The notes under the pieces are model-generated. The model made no database searches. It saw nothing but the letters and a program-made list of their open reading frames with translations, and was not told the origin of the DNA. From Moraxellaceae bacterium (GTDB lineage Bacteria > Pseudomonadota > Gammaproteobacteria > Pseudomonadales > Moraxellaceae), in the NCBI GenBank assembly GCA_030680295.1, contig JAUXVU010000023.1, forward strand, positions 62,001-126,000: a stretch of 64,000 nt of DNA, written 5' to 3'. Position numbers and translations under genes: made by a program. Numbering within the stretch: position 1 is the stretch's first letter; every line of letters starts with the position of its first letter. Shown here one piece after another: positions 8,436-17,187 of the stretch.

Positions 8436-8825
8436 TCAAGCCTGTTTGTGCTCCGCCCACAGCGCTTTTACTTGATTCGCCAACTGCATGGGATCAAATG
8501 GTTTAATAATGACGCCAATGGCGCCTAACTCTTTATAACGCGCGAGCTCCTGTGGCTGCACCTTGGCCGTTAAGAACACGATGGGTGTAACCGTAATATC
8601 AATTAAGCCCTTTAATTGCTGTAACGTCGTAGGTCCATCCATACCGGGCATCATGACATCTAGTAGAATCAGATCAGGATTTACTGCCAACACGGAATCT
8701 AGCGCCTCTTGACCACCAGAGCAGGTGTGCACTTCGAGTTTACCAATAGACTGTAATGCCACCTTGGTAACCATCTGAATCGATGGGTCATCTTCAACGT
8801 GCATTATTTTTATTAATTCGGACAT
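8436..8825 (-). CDS. single-domain response regulator (CheY-like receiver)
   Basis: A 129-aa protein made only of a receiver domain. The acidic pocket is EDD (residues 11-13), the phosphoacceptor is Asp56 in LILLDVMMPGMDG, and Thr86 and Lys88 in FLTAK complete the active site. There is no output domain, so it must act by protein-protein contact as in a phosphorelay or chemotaxis-like circuit. No histidine kinase is encoded in this window. The SDR gene follows 54 nt downstream on the same strand. Confidence 0.9.
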   Translation of the reverse strand: MSELIKIMHVEDDPSIQMVTKVALQSIGKLEVHTCSGGQEALDSVLAVNPDLILLDVMMPGMDGPTTLQQLKGLIDITVTPIVFLTAKVQPQELARYKELGAIGVIIKPFDPMQLANQVKALWAEHKQA

Positions 8826-8907
8826 ACACTCTTCTCAGGTCATTTTTCGGCATCATAGCCTATTGTCGAATAGCCACAATCACATCGCAGGCTTTAAGGT
8901 TATTGTT

Positions 8908-9537
8908 ATGCTGCTTTCCATTATTTATGTAATCGCCATCACCGCTGAAGCAATGACCGGCGCACTAGCGGCTGGTCGACGACAAATGGATTTATTCGGC
9001 GTCATTATCATTGCCTGCGTTACCGCTTTGGGCGGTGGCACCATTCGTGACGTCGTGCTGGGTCACTATCCGTTAAGCTGGGTAGAGCATCCAAAATACT
9101 TGGTCTATACCGTCGCGGCCGCAATCCTAACCATTATTCTAGCGCCCATCATGCATTACTTACGCAAGCCCTTTTTAGTGCTTGATGCTTTGGGTTTGGT
9201 AGCATTTACGCTCATCGGCTGCGCCGTTGCGCTGGAAATGAACCATAGCTTCAGCATCGCAGTCATCAGCGGCATGATTACCGGCGTCTTCGGTGGTGTG
9301 CTACGAGACGTACTGTGTAATGAAATTCCGTTGGTGTTTCGCAAAGAGCTGTATGCCGTGGTTTCCCTGCTAACAGGCATAGCCTACGTCAGCTTATTGT
9401 CATTCGACTTTCATGCCGATACCGCCATTCTTAGTTGCTTAATCGGGGGCTTTTTATTACGTCTTTGCGCAATTCATTTTGGTTGGGAGATGCCAAAATT
9501 TGTTTATCGCGACCCAAATACGCCAGATGAGCACTAG
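8908..9537 (+). CDS. TRIC/UPF0126 (YicG-type) membrane protein
   Basis: A 209-aa integral membrane protein with seven hydrophobic segments in the duplicated UPF0126/TRIC layout: repeat one has ITAEAMTGALAAGRR...ALGGGTIRDVVLGHYPLSWV and repeat two has GVFGGVLRDVLCNEIPLVF. Both GGG..RD-type pore motifs are intact. Bacterial TRIC relatives form trimeric cation channels or small-metabolite channels. I prefer ATG 8908, with AAGG eight bases upstream, because the family begins at MLLxIIY; a TTG at 8863 would add 15 residues without a ribosome site. Confidence 0.88.
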   Translation: MLLSIIYVIAITAEAMTGALAAGRRQMDLFGVIIIACVTALGGGTIRDVVLGHYPLSWVEHPKYLVYTVAAAILTIILAPIMHYLRKPFLVLDALGLVAFTLIGCAVALEMNHSFSIAVISGMITGVFGGVLRDVLCNEIPLVFRKELYAVVSLLTGIAYVSLLSFDFHADTAILSCLIGGFLLRLCAIHFGWEMPKFVYRDPNTPDEH

Positions 9538-9895
9538 GCTGACTGTAATAGCTGTAAGTTACTGTCTCGTATTGCATCAATTTTGGCGCCGACGAAAATG
9601 CGGCCAACAGTAGCGCAACCGACAAAACGGTCAGCGGCCAGTATCGACGAAGTAATGTACCCGTACCTTCGGCAGCCTCATGAATTGAACCCATGATTTG
9701 CATCGACTGATACCAAGCGTTTGCCATCATCAGCGCCAATAAGCCCGTCGACAACAAACTCGCAGCTAAAAAGTACAGTGATATACCTTCAAAAACAGTT
9801 ACATCCACCCACACGTACTCACCGCTCAATAACAATACAATTGCCATGATGTAGAGCAGTATTGCCACTCCAACATTAATGACTAAGCCAAGCAT
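9431..9895 (-). CDS. hypothetical three-TM membrane protein
   Basis: A 154-aa protein starting at 9895 with GAGG five bases upstream. Three hydrophobic stretches are seen (about residues 3-25, 38-62 and 88-106), then a polar Tyr/Ser-rich tail. Its 3' end overlaps the convergent TRIC gene by 107 nt; the C-terminal 35 residues are therefore read opposite TRIC coding sequence. I do not recognise the family. The good ribosome site, membrane-protein composition and lack of any other gene in 9538-9895 make it likely real. Confidence 0.6.
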   Translation of the reverse strand: MLGLVINVGVAILLYIMAIVLLLSGEYVWVDVTVFEGISLYFLAASLLSTGLLALMMANAWYQSMQIMGSIHEAAEGTGTLLRRYWPLTVLSVALLLAAFSSAPKLMQYETVTYSYYSQPSAHLAYLGRDKQILASPNQNELRKDVIKSPRLSN

Positions 9896-10008
9896 CCCTA
9901 CCTCACCAGATGAATATTTCTGGGACTATGATGACAATGACCGGTCACTAATTCCGTCTGGCTTTTGTAATGATGTGTTGAGTTTGTTAACGCAGAAAGT
10001 TAAGACAT

Positions 10009-10040
10009 AAAAAAAGCCCGTAACAAGTACGGGCTTTTTC
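10009..10040 (-). terminator. intrinsic terminator after tRNA-Glu
   Basis: AGCCCGTA-ACAAG-TACGGGCT forms an 8-bp stem followed on the minus strand by seven T residues. It directly follows the CCA end of tRNA-Glu. The 110 nt between here and the membrane-protein start at 9895 hold nothing else that I can recognise. Confidence 0.88.
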
Positions 10041-10045
10041 AAAAT

Positions 10046-10121
10046 TGGCGTCCCCACGGGGATTCGAACCCCGGTTACCGCCGTGAAAGGGCGATGTCCT
10101 AGGCCTCTAGACGATGGGGAC
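10046..10121 (-). tRNA. tRNA-Glu (anticodon TTC)
   Basis: The minus strand reads as a 76-nt cloverleaf with encoded CCA: acceptor GTCCCC(A) pairing with (C/T)GGGGAC, anticodon loop CTTTCAC with anticodon TTC, and T-arm GGTTCGAATCC. It is nearly identical in layout to E. coli tRNA-Glu. It reads GAA and GAG codons. Confidence 0.97.
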
Positions 10122-10235
10122 AATCAGTCGTCGTGACCGAGGCGCGCAGTTTATTGAGCGCGCCTATAGCTGTCAACTGGATTCACGCAAAAAACCGGTT
10201 ACACTAGTCACACAACAAAAATAGAGACACTAAAT

Positions 10236-11102
10236 ATGGAACAAACACCGCTGATTGCGATTGGCCTTCCCATTGCATTGTTTATCATTATGATTGGTAT
10301 GGGGCTTACCCTTACACCCGCCGAATTCCAGCATGAAGCTAAACGCCCACGAAGCTTGATTTTAGGTTCAGTTTTGCAAATTGTTGGCATGCCAATATTA
10401 GGCTTTGGACTGGTGTATTTGCTTGATGTCCCCGCAGCACTTGCCGTCGGCCTGATTATTATTGCTGCCTGCCCTGGGGGCACTACGTCTAACTTGGTCG
10501 CATTTATGGCCCGTGGCAATGTTGCCCTGTCCATCATGCTGACTGTTATCTGTAGCTTGGCCACCATCATCACCCTACCCATTTCAGTCAATATTGCCTT
10601 GGACTTGTTTGTTGGCGAGGCCAACCCCGTACGCATGCCTGTGGTTAAAACAGTGGCCATGCTGATGGTACTCATTTTAGTCCCGGTCACTATCGGCATG
10701 TTGTTTAGACGCTGGAAACCAGAACTCGCCATTAAAGCAGACAAGCTGGTCGGCGCCTTTGGTGCGGTGGTGTTATTGGCGCTAATTATCGGCATCTGCA
10801 TTAGTAACGCTGATCAACTTGGCAGCTTACTGGCAAGCTCTGGACCTGCATGTTTAGCACTCAATGTTGGCGGCATCATCTTAGGCATGCTCGGTGGACG
10901 GATTTTTCGCATTAGCGATCGCGACGCCATTACCATTTCGGTAGAACTTGGCATCAAAAATGGCACGCTCGGCATGCTTATTGCCATGACGATGTTGTCC
11001 AACACTGAAATGGCTGTGCCATCTGCGGTCTATGGCATTCTGATGTACTTAGTGGGCTTTGCTGTTATTGCTTGGGCGCGTCGAATACCTGCCACCCGTT
11101 AA
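10236..11102 (+). CDS. bile acid:sodium symporter family transporter
   Basis: A 288-aa inner-membrane carrier of the SBF/BASS superfamily with about nine to ten hydrophobic helices. The family signatures are LTLTPAEF near the N-terminus and the broken-helix segment AACPGGTTSNLVAFMARGNVALSIMLT, which forms the sodium and substrate site in the known structures. The C-terminal VELGIKNGTLGMLIA crossover helix is also present. Substrates in this family are organic anions; none can be assigned here. Its stop overlaps the convergent exonuclease gene by 4 nt. Confidence 0.9.
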   Translation: MEQTPLIAIGLPIALFIIMIGMGLTLTPAEFQHEAKRPRSLILGSVLQIVGMPILGFGLVYLLDVPAALAVGLIIIAACPGGTTSNLVAFMARGNVALSIMLTVICSLATIITLPISVNIALDLFVGEANPVRMPVVKTVAMLMVLILVPVTIGMLFRRWKPELAIKADKLVGAFGAVVLLALIIGICISNADQLGSLLASSGPACLALNVGGIILGMLGGRIFRISDRDAITISVELGIKNGTLGMLIAMTMLSNTEMAVPSAVYGILMYLVGFAVIAWARRIPATR

Positions 11103-11740
11103 TTCCCGTGCATGGCCTGTAATGCCCGCCATTGCTGCAGTCTCGCCAAGAGCTGCAGCAATGTGTTTATTCCCTGCTGCTGCGCTTTAACTAACAAAAT
11201 CAATACTAGTTCTGCCGTTACCCAAGCATCAGCATATGCTTGGTGACGACTTGCAATGCTCAGTCCAAAATGACTTATACAATCATCTAAGCTAGGGCGC
11301 TTATTTAAGTCAGGGCTAAGCATAGCGGCCAACTCAGCAACATCCACGAAGACATTAGTCAGTTTTTGTCGCAGAGCCTGCTTATAGGCGCGCTGCAGAA
11401 ACGCCTGATCAAAGGGGGCATGAAAGGCAAAAATAGGCTGCTCTTTGATAAAAGATTTAAAGCGCATCAACGCCTGCCTTGGCTCTTCGCCAAAACTCAC
11501 CTCAGTCGCCGTGATGCCATGCACTAACGTCGCCTCAGATGGCTTATGCGTTGAGACATACAAAGCAGCTTCAAAACCTGCGGCTACACCTATTTGACGC
11601 CCCTGAATCTGATAAGCAGCAATCGCCAAAATATGATCGTGCTGAGACTTTAAACCTGTTGTTTCCAAGTCCAAAACAATGGCACCTAAGTCCGCTAAGG
11701 GCACATCAATAACAGGGGCATGTTTGGCAAACCACATCAT
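11099..11740 (-). CDS. DnaQ-like DEDDh 3'-5' exonuclease
   Basis: A 213-aa exonuclease of the DnaQ/epsilon superfamily. The four acidic residues and the histidine can be placed: DLETTGL (motif I), HAPFDQAFLQRAY (motif II) and HQAYADAWVTAEL (motif III, DEDDh). It is shorter than PolC-type proteins and has no second domain. Its start overlaps the stop of the upstream DUF294 gene by 4 nt (ATGA), so the two are translationally coupled. It may trim DNA or RNA ends, but its partner and substrate are unknown. Confidence 0.88.
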   Translation of the reverse strand: MMWFAKHAPVIDVPLADLGAIVLDLETTGLKSQHDHILAIAAYQIQGRQIGVAAGFEAALYVSTHKPSEATLVHGITATEVSFGEEPRQALMRFKSFIKEQPIFAFHAPFDQAFLQRAYKQALRQKLTNVFVDVAELAAMLSPDLNKRPSLDDCISHFGLSIASRHQAYADAWVTAELVLILLVKAQQQGINTLLQLLARLQQWRALQAMHGN

Positions 11741-13644
11741 GGGATGTATCGCTGACTGATAGTGGCTTGCAGCCGCTTAGCCTGGCGCAATGATTCGCGC
11801 AAAATACGGCGATCTAAAGGGTTGAGTTGGTCTGGATTGATTATATTTGACCGTGTACGCCCAGCGCTGACCTGCGCTTGGTGTTGCTGCAAGCGTAATA
11901 ACTGAATATAGCCATACGCTTCAACATAGGCTGCCCCATCTGCCGACTCAATCACACTGGATTGAACAAGCTGCTGCAAACGATCCACCGTATTGGTCTG
12001 CACCACACCATGCACCAATGACAATAAACGAGCAGCATCAACAAAGGGGGTTAGTCCCTGCACTTTTAAGTCCAAACCTTTTTCCTGACCTACTTTATGT
12101 TGCAGAACAAAGTCACGAAAACGACCTAATGGTGGACGCTGATTAAGCGCGGCCGAGGCCAAGTGAAATTGAAAGATTGTATTGTGCGCGGCTTGGCGAA
12201 AGAGCTGCGCCATTACGGCATCTAACGCAGAACTATTACCCCAGACAATTCGAGCATCAAAATAAATGCTAGCAGCCAGTAAGTTTTCAGGCGTTGCTAC
12301 GGCAATAATTTTATCAAAATAGTGCTGCCACTCCTGCGCTGAACGACACAGGTCAGGATTGCTGGCCATAACATTGCCTTTACACCACGCAAAACCTAGT
12401 TGATCTAAGTCTTGATTCACCGCATGCGCAAAAGGCAGCAAACGCTGGCGATATTCTTGGCTTTGCCCAGCATCATCGACATGAAACACAATGCCATTAT
12501 CTTGATCAGTTAATAACGTTTGTTCACGTCGCCCTTCACTGCCAAAACATATCCAGCTAAAGCTGATATCAGCCAAATCAAATTGACCAATTTGCAGCTC
12601 AAGCACGCGACACAACACATGATCATTCATTTGGGTAATGAGCGTGGTGACCTGTGTGGCTGATGCCCCATGCGACAACATAGCCGAAATTAGTTCAGCC
12701 AAATCTGCCAAAGCGAGTTTTAGTGCGCCGAGGTGAGTTGCTCGACGGATACGACGGGTCAAATCCACCAGATTAATACGCTGCAGCGCAAATAAGTCAC
12801 GCTCGGCGAGCACCCCCAACAAACGCCCCTGCTCCACCACCAGCAAATGCGCAATATGCCGTTCCGTCATCAGTAGCAGTGCATCAAATGCCGTGGCATC
12901 GTGGCTTAAAGCCACCGGATTGGCCGTCATCCATGTCGCCAATTTATCATTACTATCCAAATTGCCTGACGCCACCGCGCGACGTAAATCACGCAGAGTA
13001 AAAATACCGATTGGCTGCAGCGCCTGATCCACAATAACGACACTGCTGATGTTCTCACGATGCATAAGCTGCACCGCCTGCTGAACGGATGTTGTGCCAT
13101 CACAGCTCACGGGCTCACGTATGATCAGTTTTGATAACGGCACATCTAAGGAATGATTGGAGTCAACATGATGCTTAACTTGTTGCTGCATTTGTTTACT
13201 GACACGTTCAAGCAACAGGCTTACACCACGTACTACAAAGTCACGAAATACTTCAGAGCGTGTTAGTAGCTGAGCAAAATCATCATGATTTAGTACATAA
13301 CAAAAGCAATCAGAGCTGGCTCGATGCAAGGTTCGTGTAGCACGCTGCCCCATCAAAGCCGCCACAGGAAAGCACTCACCAACACCAATATCAAACGTCA
13401 ACTCAACCTCTTGTTTAACCTGACGCTCGCCGTGAATTTGCCCCTGCTTAACAATAAAAAACTCAGTCGCCGGGCCATGCTCAGGGCTAATAACCACTTC
13501 ACCCATAGCGAAATAACGCAGATGCAATTTAGAGACTAAAAACAGTAAGTCATTAGGCAGCAAGGCATCAAACGGTGGGTAGCTGCTCAAAAATGTCATC
13601 ATGGCCTGTTGGCCTTGGACATCGGTGTGATTGATACGCGCCAT
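11737..13644 (-). CDS. cNMP-binding/CBS/DUF294 nucleotidyltransferase-like protein
   Basis: A 635-aa four-part protein. Residues about 15-135 form a cyclic-nucleotide-binding beta-barrel; about 170-300 hold two CBS domains (LIIREPVSCDGTTSVQQAVQLM opens the first); near residue 370 lies the DUF294 nucleotidyltransferase-like motif FGSEGRREQTLLTDQDNG; and the C-terminal 150 residues are the helical DUF294 substrate-binding domain. The GSxGR and DxD residues are intact, so catalysis is possible. It resembles a sensor that couples nucleotide binding to nucleotidyl transfer. The exonuclease gene follows with a 4-nt overlap. Confidence 0.9.
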   Translation of the reverse strand: MARINHTDVQGQQAMMTFLSSYPPFDALLPNDLLFLVSKLHLRYFAMGEVVISPEHGPATEFFIVKQGQIHGERQVKQEVELTFDIGVGECFPVAALMGQRATRTLHRASSDCFCYVLNHDDFAQLLTRSEVFRDFVVRGVSLLLERVSKQMQQQVKHHVDSNHSLDVPLSKLIIREPVSCDGTTSVQQAVQLMHRENISSVVIVDQALQPIGIFTLRDLRRAVASGNLDSNDKLATWMTANPVALSHDATAFDALLLMTERHIAHLLVVEQGRLLGVLAERDLFALQRINLVDLTRRIRRATHLGALKLALADLAELISAMLSHGASATQVTTLITQMNDHVLCRVLELQIGQFDLADISFSWICFGSEGRREQTLLTDQDNGIVFHVDDAGQSQEYRQRLLPFAHAVNQDLDQLGFAWCKGNVMASNPDLCRSAQEWQHYFDKIIAVATPENLLAASIYFDARIVWGNSSALDAVMAQLFRQAAHNTIFQFHLASAALNQRPPLGRFRDFVLQHKVGQEKGLDLKVQGLTPFVDAARLLSLVHGVVQTNTVDRLQQLVQSSVIESADGAAYVEAYGYIQLLRLQQHQAQVSAGRTRSNIINPDQLNPLDRRILRESLRQAKRLQATISQRYIP

Positions 13645-13713
13645 ATCAATTCTCTAAATTGTTAGCCCTTTCAAACTAACACAGCGTCTTAAGCGATGAC
13701 TTACGACTAAGGT

Positions 13714-14184
13714 CTAGAGGTAACCCAACGGCAAAGACGAACTATCCACCACTTTACGCATCACAAAGCTGGAGTGAACACCCGTCACACCTTCAATACG
13801 GGTCAGCTTATCCAGCAAAAAAGACTGGTAATGATCCATATCTGGCACCACCACTTTCAGTAAATAATCCGCACTCTGACCAGTGATGAGGTAACACTGC
13901 TGCACCTCATCAAAGGCTTTAATATGCGACTCAAAATTCTCAAAACGCTCAGGCGTGTGGCGGTCCATACTGATCTGAATCATGACGCTAAGCCCCAAAC
14001 CTAAGGCTTTATTGTCCAGCAGCGCTACTCGCTGACGAATAACTCCAGACTCTTCTAATTTCTGTACACGGCGCAGGCAGGGTGATGGTGACAAACCCAC
14101 CTTTTCAGCAAGCTGAATATTTGACAGACCAGCGTCTTGCTGAAGGCACTGCAAGATATGCCTATCGTACTTATCAAACTTCAC
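13714..14184 (-). CDS. Lrp/AsnC family transcriptional regulator
   Basis: A 156-aa regulator with GTG start (14184) and GAGG seven bases upstream. Residues about 7-60 form the winged helix (LSNIQLAEKVGLSPSPCLRRVQKLEESGVI) and the remainder is the RAM/ligand domain (CYLITGQSADYLLKVVVPDMDHY...KLTRIEGVTGVHSSFVM). It is divergent from leuA across an AT-rich 127-nt region, and so probably regulates itself and leuA. Leucine or another branched-chain amino acid is the natural candidate effector; this is inference from position. Confidence 0.92.
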   Translation of the reverse strand: MKFDKYDRHILQCLQQDAGLSNIQLAEKVGLSPSPCLRRVQKLEESGVIRQRVALLDNKALGLGLSVMIQISMDRHTPERFENFESHIKAFDEVQQCYLITGQSADYLLKVVVPDMDHYQSFLLDKLTRIEGVTGVHSSFVMRKVVDSSSLPLGYL

Positions 14185-14311
14185 AATAAAACCTCAATAT
14201 TTTCTATATATAAGCAATATATAACCACAATGCTTCCAAATTAGCCAATATTTGCAAGCTCATTGCGCAGCCAGATCACTACACTGGCAACATCTGTTTT
14301 GGAGTACGACC

Positions 14312-15991
14312 ATGGCTTTTGATCACCGTAAATATCGCCCCAGCCCGACCATCAACCGACCACAACGCCGCTGGCCAAATCATCAGATTGAAGCCGCACC
14401 GCGTTGGTGTGCCGTGGATCTGCGTGATGGCAATCAGGCCCTGGTCAAACCCATGACGGTGGAGCAAAAAACACGTTTGTTTGCCTTATTGGTAAAAATT
14501 GGCTTTAAAGAAATCGAGGTCGGATTTCCTGCCGCCTCCCAGCCAGACTTTGACTTTGTCCGTCAGCTGATTGAGCGCGACTTGATTCCAGCTGATGTCA
14601 CCATTCAGGTGTTAACACAGGCACGTCCTGAGTTAATAACACGCACCTACGAGTCATTACAGGGTGCTAAGCAAGCCATTGTGCATGTCTATAACTCCAC
14701 CTCACGCACACAGCGCGAACAGGTATTTCGTACCGACGCGGCTGGCGTCAAAGCCATTGCGGTAAATGGCGCACGCTGTGTTGCCGAGCATGCCGCCAAA
14801 CATCCGGAAACCCAATGGACGTTTCAATATTCACCCGAAAGCTTTACCGGCACTGAACTTGAAGTAGCTGCCGAAGTGGTCAATGCGGTGATTGATGTTT
14901 GGCAACCACAACACGGCCAGCCTGTCATCATCAACTTGCCCGCCACGGTAGAAGTCAGCATGCCCAATGTGTTTGCTGATAGCGTGGAATGGATGTTGGA
15001 TCACATGAACCAGCGTGAGCACGTCACCGTGTCATTGCATACGCATAATGACCGCGGCTGCGGTGTTGCCGCCGCAGAGCTCGGCGTTTTAGCTGGAGCT
15101 GACCGTGTCGAAGGCACCTTATTGGGCAACGGTGAGCGCACGGGCAATATGGACTTGGTCACCATGGCGATGAACTTATACAGCCAAGGCATAGACCCTG
15201 AGCTTAATTTTGCTGACATGAAAGAAATTACTGAAGTCGTCGAGGCCGTTACTGAAATCAAGACACACCCGCGCCATGCGTATGCCGGCGAGTTAGTCTT
15301 TACCGCGTTTTCCGGCAGCCACCAAGACGCGATTCGCAAATGCTTAAACAACCAAAGCCACGAAGTTAGTGCTGAGCATCCTTGGGATGTTGCTTATTTG
15401 CCAATTGACCCGCGCGACTTAGGTCGTCGTTATGAGGAAGTTGTTCGCATCAACTCGCAGTCTGGCAAAGGCGGTGTTTTGCATGTGTTAGAACAACAAT
15501 TTGGCATTACCTTGCCACGTTGGTTGCAAATTTCCTTTTCGAAAATTGTTCAGACAGCTGCCGAGTCACAAGGTGGTGAAGTGGATGCTAGCCGTATTCA
15601 TGCCCTCTTCCACCAATACTGCTTAGCTGACAACCAAGACATGCAATTGCAAAGTTATGACATGGCCAATAACGACGATATTGTGAAGGCCAAATTCAAC
15701 CTCACCATTGCTGGCCAACCACACCAATTAAGCGGCCAGGGCAAAGGCGCTGTAGGTGCCATCATCAATGCTGTTCACACCTATACGGGCGTGGCCTTTT
15801 CAGTAGAGCATTTTGATGAGTTTTCTCTGGGCAATCATACTGAAGCCAGCGCTATGGCCTGTGTTCGTGTGCATGCCCAAGACCGAAGCAGCGATGCAGT
15901 TGCTTTGGCGGATGACACCACACGTGCTGCACTGCAGGCCGTGCTGACCGCGGCATCACGCTGGTTAAGGCAAGAAAAAGTCGCCGCTTAA
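14312..15991 (+). CDS. leuA: 2-isopropylmalate synthase
   Basis: Condenses acetyl-CoA with 2-oxoisovalerate, the first step of leucine synthesis. The product is 559 aa from ATG 14312 (GGAG 8 nt upstream), the length of the long Pseudomonas/actinobacterial-type enzyme. The metal site shows as WCAVDLRDGNQALVKPM and SLHTHNDRGCGVAAAE; GNGERTGNMDLVTMAMNLY is the conserved substrate loop. The C-terminal regulatory domain for leucine feedback runs from about residue 430. An in-frame ATG at 14252 adds 20 residues with no family counterpart. No leader peptide with leucine codons is seen upstream. Confidence 0.96.
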   Translation: MAFDHRKYRPSPTINRPQRRWPNHQIEAAPRWCAVDLRDGNQALVKPMTVEQKTRLFALLVKIGFKEIEVGFPAASQPDFDFVRQLIERDLIPADVTIQVLTQARPELITRTYESLQGAKQAIVHVYNSTSRTQREQVFRTDAAGVKAIAVNGARCVAEHAAKHPETQWTFQYSPESFTGTELEVAAEVVNAVIDVWQPQHGQPVIINLPATVEVSMPNVFADSVEWMLDHMNQREHVTVSLHTHNDRGCGVAAAELGVLAGADRVEGTLLGNGERTGNMDLVTMAMNLYSQGIDPELNFADMKEITEVVEAVTEIKTHPRHAYAGELVFTAFSGSHQDAIRKCLNNQSHEVSAEHPWDVAYLPIDPRDLGRRYEEVVRINSQSGKGGVLHVLEQQFGITLPRWLQISFSKIVQTAAESQGGEVDASRIHALFHQYCLADNQDMQLQSYDMANNDDIVKAKFNLTIAGQPHQLSGQGKGAVGAIINAVHTYTGVAFSVEHFDEFSLGNHTEASAMACVRVHAQDRSSDAVALADDTTRAALQAVLTAASRWLRQEKVAA

Positions 15992-16083
15992 GGCATATTT
16001 TGTATTTTTGTTAGACAATTTTAATCATTTAATTTTGAGATTTCGCTGTAATACTTAATACGCCAGTTTTCAGGATATTTAGG

Positions 16084-17187
16084 ATGTTAAGTTCATTACA
16101 GCGATTAGCTACTTCAACACTGCTAGTGCTTGCCATGCCAGTCAACGCCATTGGCATCTCCGGCATCAATGCGAGCTTGCCTGATAGCGCTGCCTTTGCC
16201 GCAGCCACTGGCCTTAAACCTCTGACAAAGCACATCACGGTATCCGCCTGTGTATTTGATCCACTGGGCAGCAACGGCCCAATCAATCAGTTAGTCAAAG
16301 ATGTGGTGTTGGAAGCAACACGATGGAATGTCACACTGAAAGTTCAATCATTTCCTGATGAGCGCGTCGCCAGTGACGAATTCAAAGCAGGTCGCTGCGA
16401 TGCCTTGGCAGTTTCCACTTGGCGTGCCAAGCAGTTTAATAATTTCACCGGCAGCTTTGATGCGATTGGTAACTTCAGCAACTATGAGCAGATGAAAACA
16501 GCTCTCCGTCTATTGCACACCAATCCCGCCATGTCGGCCTTAATGATTTCTGGTGATTACCAAACCTTAGGAGTCATTCCAGTGGGTGCGGCCTACGTGA
16601 TGGTGCGCGATCGTAAAATTTCTAGTTTGGATAAAGCCAGCGGCAAGCGTTTCGCTGTACTGGACTGGGACCGTGTTCAGCGTCATCTAACCGAACAAAT
16701 CGGCGCACAAGCTGTCTCTGTGGATTTAACCAACTTTGGCACCCGCTTTAATAATGGCCAAGTCGACATGATTGCTGCCCCGGCGGTCACTTTTCTTCCA
16801 CTAGAACTACATAAAGGTCTTGGTAGCGACGGTGGTGTTTTAGTCAGCCCGATGACCATGATGACAGCCAGCATTACCGTTCGCCGCTCAGCATTTATTA
16901 AAAACATCCCAGACTATGATGATCGCGTCAGCAAAGTTCGCGAATTTGCACTTAATTATTTGGATATGGGATTTGAGTTGATTGATCGCATGGATCGCAG
17001 TATTCCTAAAAAATACTGGTTAAGCATGACCGCTGCTGAGCAAGAAAAGCATGACCGCACATTACGCCAGGCCCGCTTAGACTTAGCCAAAACAGGTTAT
17101 TACGACGTGCGCATGATGAAGTTACTCAAGCGAGTACGCTGTCATCACGAGCCACGTCATTACGAATGCAGTCTTAACGACGAATAA
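16084..17187 (+). CDS. periplasmic solute-binding protein, AdeT-like
   Basis: A 367-aa protein with a signal peptide (LLVLAMPVNA). The mature part has the periplasmic-binding-protein II look of the family called AdeT in Acinetobacter: VSACVFDPLGSNGPIN, then DERVASDEFKAGRCDALAVSTWRAKQFN and TGSFDAIG. AdeT was once described as an RND pump subunit, but its sequence is that of a soluble binding protein related to TRAP/DctP types. No permease gene is nearby. It sits after leuA with a 92-nt gap and converges on gltX, sharing a hairpin over both stops. Confidence 0.75.
   Translation: MLSSLQRLATSTLLVLAMPVNAIGISGINASLPDSAAFAAATGLKPLTKHITVSACVFDPLGSNGPINQLVKDVVLEATRWNVTLKVQSFPDERVASDEFKAGRCDALAVSTWRAKQFNNFTGSFDAIGNFSNYEQMKTALRLLHTNPAMSALMISGDYQTLGVIPVGAAYVMVRDRKISSLDKASGKRFAVLDWDRVQRHLTEQIGAQAVSVDLTNFGTRFNNGQVDMIAAPAVTFLPLELHKGLGSDGGVLVSPMTMMTASITVRRSAFIKNIPDYDDRVSKVREFALNYLDMGFELIDRMDRSIPKKYWLSMTAAEQEKHDRTLRQARLDLAKTGYYDVRMMKLLKRVRCHHEPRHYECSLNDE

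Noticed and set aside
9926-10123. 65-codon open frame covering the tRNA-Glu gene
   Set aside because: The segment RGLGHRPFTAVTGVRIPVGTP is a well-known false translation of tRNA sequence.
10208-10801. 197-codon minus-strand open frame opposite the SBF transporter
   Set aside because: Composition (Met/Thr/Ser/Ile/Pro rich) is the shadow of hydrophobic helix codons in the transporter gene.
14185-14311. Leucine attenuator or leader peptide before leuA
   Set aside because: The short in-frame stretch before the leuA start has very few leucine codons and no terminator hairpin follows.
15001-15351. Minus-strand open frame inside leuA
   Set aside because: Antisense shadow of a conserved enzyme; no ribosome site.
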